Part shown: piece after piece, positions 40,824 through 45,678 of the stretch
Layout: each line of letters begins with the position of its first letter
Numbering within the stretch: position 1 is the first letter of the stretch
From: an uncultured Lachnospiraceae bacterium
GTDB taxonomy: Bacteria; Bacillota; Clostridia; Lachnospirales; Lachnospiraceae
NCBI GenBank assembly: GCA_947588005.1
Contig: CANPYE010000007.1
Span: forward strand, 1-45,678
DNA: 45,678 nt
Direction: 5' to 3'
Position numbers and translations under genes: made by a program
Notes under the pieces: model-generated
Seen by the model: only the letters and a program-made list of their open reading frames with translations
Told to the model about the DNA's origin: nothing
Database searches by the model: none

Positions 40824-41036
40824 AAACAGCTCCTTCCCTGTCTTTCCGCCCTGAAAATGGACGCACTAATACACCCTTATCATTTTCTAAACTGACATTT
40901 GAAGACAGATCACCCCCCAGCTTTTCCGCACTGTTCTTTGACAATACGCTGTGAAACTATGGTGAAACACCAATCAGGAATTTAGAAATTCCAGAAATCC
41001 GGCTTCGGTGATTCCTCTGCCAAGATTTGTATTTAC

Positions 41037-41065
41037 AGTATAAGCCATCCGGCTGTCCTGGTCAA
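41037..41065 (-). promoter_or_regulatory. promoter of surface-protein locus
   Basis: Minus strand TTGACC-N17-TATACT. Confidence 0.75.
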
Positions 41066-41116
41066 TACCATTTTTAAAGTCTTAATATTCTTGCTTGTCT
41101 GACAGTTCATCCCCGC

Positions 41117-41147
41117 AAAAAGAAAAGAGCGGTACTCTCGTACCGCT
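41117..41147 (-). terminator. Rho-independent terminator of glgB-mscS unit
   Basis: Minus strand AGCGGTAC-GAGA-GTACCGCT-CTTTTCTTTTT, stem begins inside the mscS stop codon. Confidence 0.85.
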
Positions 41148-42858
41148 ACCTTTTCGTATCGCCGCCGTTTCCATTTTCCCCTCCCGGCATATGTACGACC
41201 ACCTGCCTGTAGGGAATCACGACTCCGGCTTCGTCAAACGCGTACTTTACATCCTCGGTCAGCTTCCATTTGGCGCTCCAGTAATTTTCCTTCGCAATCC
41301 AGCCTCTGCCCACCAGCGTGATTCCGCTTTCTCCGAGGCTGTCCACGAATACCACGACTTCCTCCTCATGAATGATATCCGGATGCTCGTCAAACAGCCG
41401 CCGCAGAATATCCTTGGCCGTTCGAATATCCGATTCATAAGAAATATCCACACGGATTTCCAGGCGTCTCCTTGGCTCCGCGGTCACATTGATGAGATTG
41501 GCATTTGACAATGCACCGTTCGGCAGAATCATCTGCCGGTTATCCACCGTATTCAGCGTGGTATAGAACAGGCTTGTGGACAATACAGTCCCCTCCGCCG
41601 TGCCGCAGACGATATAGTCTCCCGGCCTGAACGGTTTCAGGATCAGAATGATCACGCCTCCGGCGAAATTGGCCAGGAAATCCTGAAGGGAAAGGCTGAC
41701 CGCCAGTCCAGCCGAGCCAAGTATCGCGATAATAGACGCGGAACTGACTCCGACCCGTTCCAGCGCCATGAAACCGGCCACTCCGCAGACCAGAACATAG
41801 ATAACCGAAGTGAGAAACGCCCGCAGCGACGCGTCCATATGAAGCTTCTCAAACGTCTTATTCAGCGTCTTTCTCAGAAGCTTGGCAATCTGAACGCCGA
41901 TAATGACGATCAGAACAGCATTCACAACATTGAAGGCTATGGTTTTCAGCGCCGGCGCCGCGCTCTTGGCCGCACTCTGTGCCGTCTTCGCGATCGTCCC
42001 CGCCGCCGCCTGATAGGTTCTGGAAATAGCGCTCGGTTTCTTCTTCTCCGGCGTGGAACTGGCGGGAGTGCTGACAATGTATTCCGTCTCCGGCTCCGCG
42101 TCGAAAACAAACTGTACTTCGCCATCCTCGCCGATCACATAGCTGTCTGTTGTCTCGCCTTCAGCGGTTTCGATTTCTTCAGAAATAATACCCAGCGGGC
42201 CTAACGGACCAAGCGGACCGTTCACGCCCGGCGCGTCCCCCGAACCGGCCGCGTCTCCCGATCCGGCGCCGCCTGCTGCTTCCGTCGAACCGGTATACCA
42301 TGACAGCCCGGCAGTTTCCTCCTGACCCGTGCTGTCCGGACCCGCAGCGGTTTCTTCTGTTCCGGCACCGTTCGACGCCCCGGCGGTTTCTTCCGTTCCG
42401 GCAGAGTCCGATGCTCCGGCGGTTTCTTCTGCGCCTGCATTGCCTGACGCTCCGGCGCTTTCTTCTGCGCCCGTGCTGCCTGAGCCCGCAGCGTTTTCTT
42501 CCGTCCCGGCACCGTTCGACGCCTCGGCGTTTTCTTCCGTTCCCGAATTGCCTGACGATCCGGTGGTTTCTTCTGCGCCCGCACTGCCGCCCGACGATCC
42601 GGTGGTTTCTTCTGCGCCTGCACTGCCGCCCGACGATCCCGCGCTTTCTTCTGCGCCTGCATTGCCTGATGCCACGGCACTTTCTGCTGCGCCCGAATTA
42701 CCTGAAGCGCCCGCGCTTTCTTCCGTCCCTGAATTGCCCGACGATCCCGCGCTTTCTTCCGTTCCCGTGCTGTTCGGCGCCCCGGCAGTCGCTTCCGTTC
42801 CTTCCGTTTCGCTCTCGCTTGCGACGCTTGTCAAAATCTCCTCCTGATTCTCAATCAT
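41146..42858 (-). CDS. MscS-family mechanosensitive channel with long low-complexity N-terminal extension
   Basis: C-terminal half: GSAGLAVSLSLQDFLANFAGGVIILILKPFRPGDYI, LPNGALSNANLINVT; N-terminal about 200 aa of Gly/Ser/Ala/Glu/Thr repeats. Confidence 0.93.
   Translation of the reverse strand: MIENQEEILTSVASESETEGTEATAGAPNSTGTEESAGSSGNSGTEESAGASGNSGAAESAVASGNAGAEESAGSSGGSAGAEETTGSSGGSAGAEETTGSSGNSGTEENAEASNGAGTEENAAGSGSTGAEESAGASGNAGAEETAGASDSAGTEETAGASNGAGTEETAAGPDSTGQEETAGLSWYTGSTEAAGGAGSGDAAGSGDAPGVNGPLGPLGPLGIISEEIETAEGETTDSYVIGEDGEVQFVFDAEPETEYIVSTPASSTPEKKKPSAISRTYQAAAGTIAKTAQSAAKSAAPALKTIAFNVVNAVLIVIIGVQIAKLLRKTLNKTFEKLHMDASLRAFLTSVIYVLVCGVAGFMALERVGVSSASIIAILGSAGLAVSLSLQDFLANFAGGVIILILKPFRPGDYIVCGTAEGTVLSTSLFYTTLNTVDNRQMILPNGALSNANLINVTAEPRRRLEIRVDISYESDIRTAKDILRRLFDEHPDIIHEEEVVVFVDSLGESGITLVGRGWIAKENYWSAKWKLTEDVKYAFDEAGVVIPYRQVVVHMPGGENGNGGDTKR
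42320..42790 (-). repeat. degenerate 36/39-bp tandem repeats in mscS-like gene (12 or so copies)
   Basis: Encodes SGNSGTEESAGA / SGGSAGAEETTGS / SNGAGTEETAAG-type units. Confidence 0.92.
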
Positions 42859-45566
42859 TTCCCGCTATCTCCTGTCTTCCCGGCTCCGCCCGCTCTGTCA
42901 GGCAGCGTCCGCGGCTGCCCTTCGTTTAGGATACAGTTAAAAATCTGAACGCCCATCGGGGCAATTCGAACCGCAATGGACTCCTCCCGCCCGTCGCACT
43001 CAATCGAACGGCTGGCGACTGCCCGCGGATTGCACATCCCGTTTCCGCCGTACTCTGCCGCGCTGCTGTTAAAGATCTCTTTGTACTTCCCATGGAACGG
43101 CACTCCGATCCGGCGCTTTTCATGAGCTACCGGAGCGAAATTGCAGACTACGAGAAGCGTCTCCTTTGGAGCTGCGGCCCGGCGCAGATATACCAGGATA
43201 TTCTCCTGCCCGCTCAGGCAGTCGATCCACTCGAAGCCCTCCAGCTGGTCGTCCAGCATGTAAAGCGCCGGATGCGATCTGTAGAAATGCAGCAGCGCCC
43301 TGACGTACTGGCGGAACTGCTGCCGGAGGAGGCGCTGTTCATTCGCAGTCTTTTCCGCCGCAGCCTGCTCTGTTCCTGTGGCCTTCTCTGTCTCAGCCTG
43401 CTCTGCTCCCACCGTTTCTGTCTCCGCGTTTTGTTCTGTCCCTGTGGCCTTCTCTGTCTCAGCCTGCTCTGCTCCCACCGTTTCTGTCTCCGCGTTTTGT
43501 TCTGTCCCTGCGGCCTTCTCTGGCTTAGCCTGTCCTGCTCCCACCGTTTCTGTCTCCGCGTTTTGCTCTGTCCCTTCTGCCTTCTCCGCCGCAGCCGGCT
43601 CTGCCTTCCCGGTCTCCGCCGCAGCCAGTCCTGCTCCCGCGGCTTCTGTCTTCTCTCCCGCAGCCGCGTCTTCCGCATCCGGCACATCCCACGGCAGGCT
43701 CACATTCTCGTCCCATTCTTCCGTCATGCCCATATCCTGGCCCATAAACAGCAGCTTCCTGCCGGGATGGGTCATCCAGTAACCATAGGCCGCCCGCAGA
43801 TTGGCAAGCTTCGCTTCCAGCGTCCCGCCCGGCATCTTCGAAACCATAGAACCGCGGCCATGCCCCATTTCATTATGCGGGAACGCCAGTATAAATTCTT
43901 CACTGTAGGCGTACAGCATACTGAAAGTCAGTTCCCCGTACCGCTGATGCCTGAAATACGGATCATACCGCATATAGCTGAGAAGTCCATCCAGCCAGCC
44001 GCTGTTCCATTTGTAATCGAATCCCAGCGCCTCGTCCGCGCCGCCGGTCACCTGCGGCCAGGCCGTAGATTCCTCGGCGATCAGTATCGCGCCGTCCTCC
44101 CTCTTATGAAAGCAGTCCGCAAGACGTTTCAGGAAATCCACCGCGTCCAGATTCTCATTGCCACCGTAAATGTTCGGGATCCATTGACCGGGCGCCTTAC
44201 CGTAATCCAGGTAAAGCATAGCCGACACCGAATCCGCGCGGATCCCGTCGGCATGGTACACCTCCGCCCAGTAAAGGGCGTTGGCAATCAGGAAATTCGC
44301 TACCTGCAGCCGCCGGTAATTAAAAATCAGCGTCCCCCACTGCGGATGGGTCCCCTGCCGCGGATCCTTGTGCTCGTAGACGCAGCTGCCGTCAAAGCAG
44401 GCCAGTCCCGCCAGATTCCGCGGGAACTGGGCCGGAGTCCAGTCCAGAATGACCCCGATCCCCTGACCGTGCATATAATCCATAAAATACTGAAAATCGT
44501 CCGGCGAGCCGTGACGGCTGGTAGGCGCGTAATACCCGGTGGTCTGATAACCTAGGGACGCGTCCAGCGGATGCTCCATCACCGGCATCAGTTCCACATG
44601 GGTATAGCCCATCTCCTTCACATAGGCTGCCAGCTTCACCGCCAGCTCCCGGTAATTCAAAAAACCGGCCGCCGCGCCCGCGGACTGTACCTTTGCCGCC
44701 GCGCCCTCCGGCTTCTCCGGAGCCGCGCCCGCGGACTGCGCCGCATTCTCCGCATCCGTCCCGCTCTCAGCGCGCATCCACGACCCCAGATGCACCTCAT
44801 AGACCGACATCGGCGACTGCTTCACAGCGCAGCGCCCTTCCGCCCGGCGGGCCATCCATTCCTGATCGTGCCATGTAAAATGCGACACATCCCACACGAT
44901 GGACGCATCATGAGGCCGCACCTCCGCGTAGCTCCCATAAGGATCCGCCTTCAGCATCGCGTCTCCGTTCGCCGCCTTCACCTCGTATTTGTAGATCGTC
45001 CCCTGCGTTACGCCAGGAATGAACAGTTCAAACACACCGTAATTGCCCAGCTGCCGCATCTGGTGGCGCCGTCCGTCCCACAGATTGAAGTCTCCGACCA
45101 CGCTCACACGCATAGCGCACGGCGCCCACACCGCGAAATACGTTCCGGATACGCCGCCGATCTCCATCGGGTGCGCGCCCAGCTTTTCATAGACATTATA
45201 AAGAACGCCCGCGTCAAATTTCTTCAGATCCTCCTCCGCAAGCTGCGGACCGTAAGCATACGGATCATGAACCGTCTGGACCGTGCCGTTATCATAGGCC
45301 ACCTCCAGCGTATACTCTGGAATCGTCTTCCCCGGCAGAAGCGCCGCGAAGAAACCGGCCTCATCCGCCAGCTCCATAGGCCAGGCCGTATGAACCGTAT
45401 CCGCCGTGTGAACCGTAACCGACGCCGCGGTCGGAATAAACGCCTGGATCAAAACACCCTGGGGTACGATATGCGGCCCCAGCAGCCTGTGCGGATCGCT
45501 GGCCTCCGAATAAACAAGTTCTTCGATCGCGGCCCAGTCCATCAGGGAATACACTGTATCGGTCAT
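42855..45566 (-). CDS. glgB: 1,4-alpha-glucan branching enzyme
   Basis: YFAVWAPCAMRVSVVGDFNLWDGRRHQMR, YEVHLGSWMR, DGIRADSVSAMLYLDYG, LIAEESTAWP, FPHNEMGHG; 4-bp overlap with downstream mscS. Confidence 0.97.
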   Translation of the reverse strand: MTDTVYSLMDWAAIEELVYSEASDPHRLLGPHIVPQGVLIQAFIPTAASVTVHTADTVHTAWPMELADEAGFFAALLPGKTIPEYTLEVAYDNGTVQTVHDPYAYGPQLAEEDLKKFDAGVLYNVYEKLGAHPMEIGGVSGTYFAVWAPCAMRVSVVGDFNLWDGRRHQMRQLGNYGVFELFIPGVTQGTIYKYEVKAANGDAMLKADPYGSYAEVRPHDASIVWDVSHFTWHDQEWMARRAEGRCAVKQSPMSVYEVHLGSWMRAESGTDAENAAQSAGAAPEKPEGAAAKVQSAGAAAGFLNYRELAVKLAAYVKEMGYTHVELMPVMEHPLDASLGYQTTGYYAPTSRHGSPDDFQYFMDYMHGQGIGVILDWTPAQFPRNLAGLACFDGSCVYEHKDPRQGTHPQWGTLIFNYRRLQVANFLIANALYWAEVYHADGIRADSVSAMLYLDYGKAPGQWIPNIYGGNENLDAVDFLKRLADCFHKREDGAILIAEESTAWPQVTGGADEALGFDYKWNSGWLDGLLSYMRYDPYFRHQRYGELTFSMLYAYSEEFILAFPHNEMGHGRGSMVSKMPGGTLEAKLANLRAAYGYWMTHPGRKLLFMGQDMGMTEEWDENVSLPWDVPDAEDAAAGEKTEAAGAGLAAAETGKAEPAAAEKAEGTEQNAETETVGAGQAKPEKAAGTEQNAETETVGAEQAETEKATGTEQNAETETVGAEQAETEKATGTEQAAAEKTANEQRLLRQQFRQYVRALLHFYRSHPALYMLDDQLEGFEWIDCLSGQENILVYLRRAAAPKETLLVVCNFAPVAHEKRRIGVPFHGKYKEIFNSSAAEYGGNGMCNPRAVASRSIECDGREESIAVRIAPMGVQIFNCILNEGQPRTLPDRAGGAGKTGDSGK
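43375..43572 (-). repeat. 66-bp in-frame tandem repeat in glgB (3 copies)
   Basis: Unit cctgtggccttctctgtctcagcctgctctgctcccaccgtttctgtctccgcgttttgttctgtc starting 43375, 43441, 43507; encodes GAEQAETEKATGTEQNAETETV. Confidence 0.95.
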
Positions 45567-45678
45567 GGAGCGTCCCTCCTTTTAAAATGCATGACTATCT
45601 GTTCTTCAATTCTAGTTTACCATGTCCTCCGGGGGATGCGCACGGTTCGCTTCGGTGTTTGCCCTCCCTTCGGTCGGG

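Noticed and set aside
40582-40944. Leader ORF upstream of the DUF6273 gene (SKNSAEKLGGDLSSNVSLENDKGV...)
   Set aside because: No convincing start/RBS and overlaps the gene out of frame; insufficient support as a CDS.
42300-42929. Alternative-frame repetitive ORFs in the mscS N-terminal region (e.g. 42329..42847 +, 42222..42680 -)
   Set aside because: Frame-shifted readings of the same repeat array; only the 41146..42858 minus frame joins to a conserved domain.

Overview
The window looks like a chromosomal segment from a Gram-positive Firmicute, probably Clostridia/Lachnospiraceae-like (inferred from gene content and style only). Nearly all genes are on the minus strand. Right-to-left there are: (i) a glycogen branching enzyme and an MscS channel; (ii) an approximately 18 kb cell-surface locus: a DUF6273-like lipoprotein/secreted protein, a GLUG-repeat protein with choline/cell-wall-binding-type repeats, and a giant 4253-aa thioester/SpaA-repeat adhesin; (iii) MalQ, an HD hydrolase, a LacI regulator, a debranching enzyme, a HAD hydrolase and a GH31 glucosidase; (iv) rubrerythrin, ClpB with a CIRCE element, and a Ca/Na-type antiporter behind a yybP-ykoY (Mn2+) riboswitch with an overlapping terminator; (v) cardiolipin synthase and a plsC-pheA-DUF815-ppx-ppk run. 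The two most unusual signals are: the giant adhesin ORF continues in frame past a sorting-like motif (APETGD-TM-basic) into a second signal-peptide-like segment, another extracellular module and a final TM; and many unrelated housekeeping enzymes carry Ala/Glu/Gly/Thr-rich insertions built from in-frame DNA minisatellites (units of 27, 30, 39, 45, 51, 66 and 75 bp), while two of three intergenic arrays have units not divisible by 3 (37 and 44 bp). No CRISPR, tRNA, rRNA or obvious transposon was seen. All family calls come from motif recognition by eye; no searches were run.
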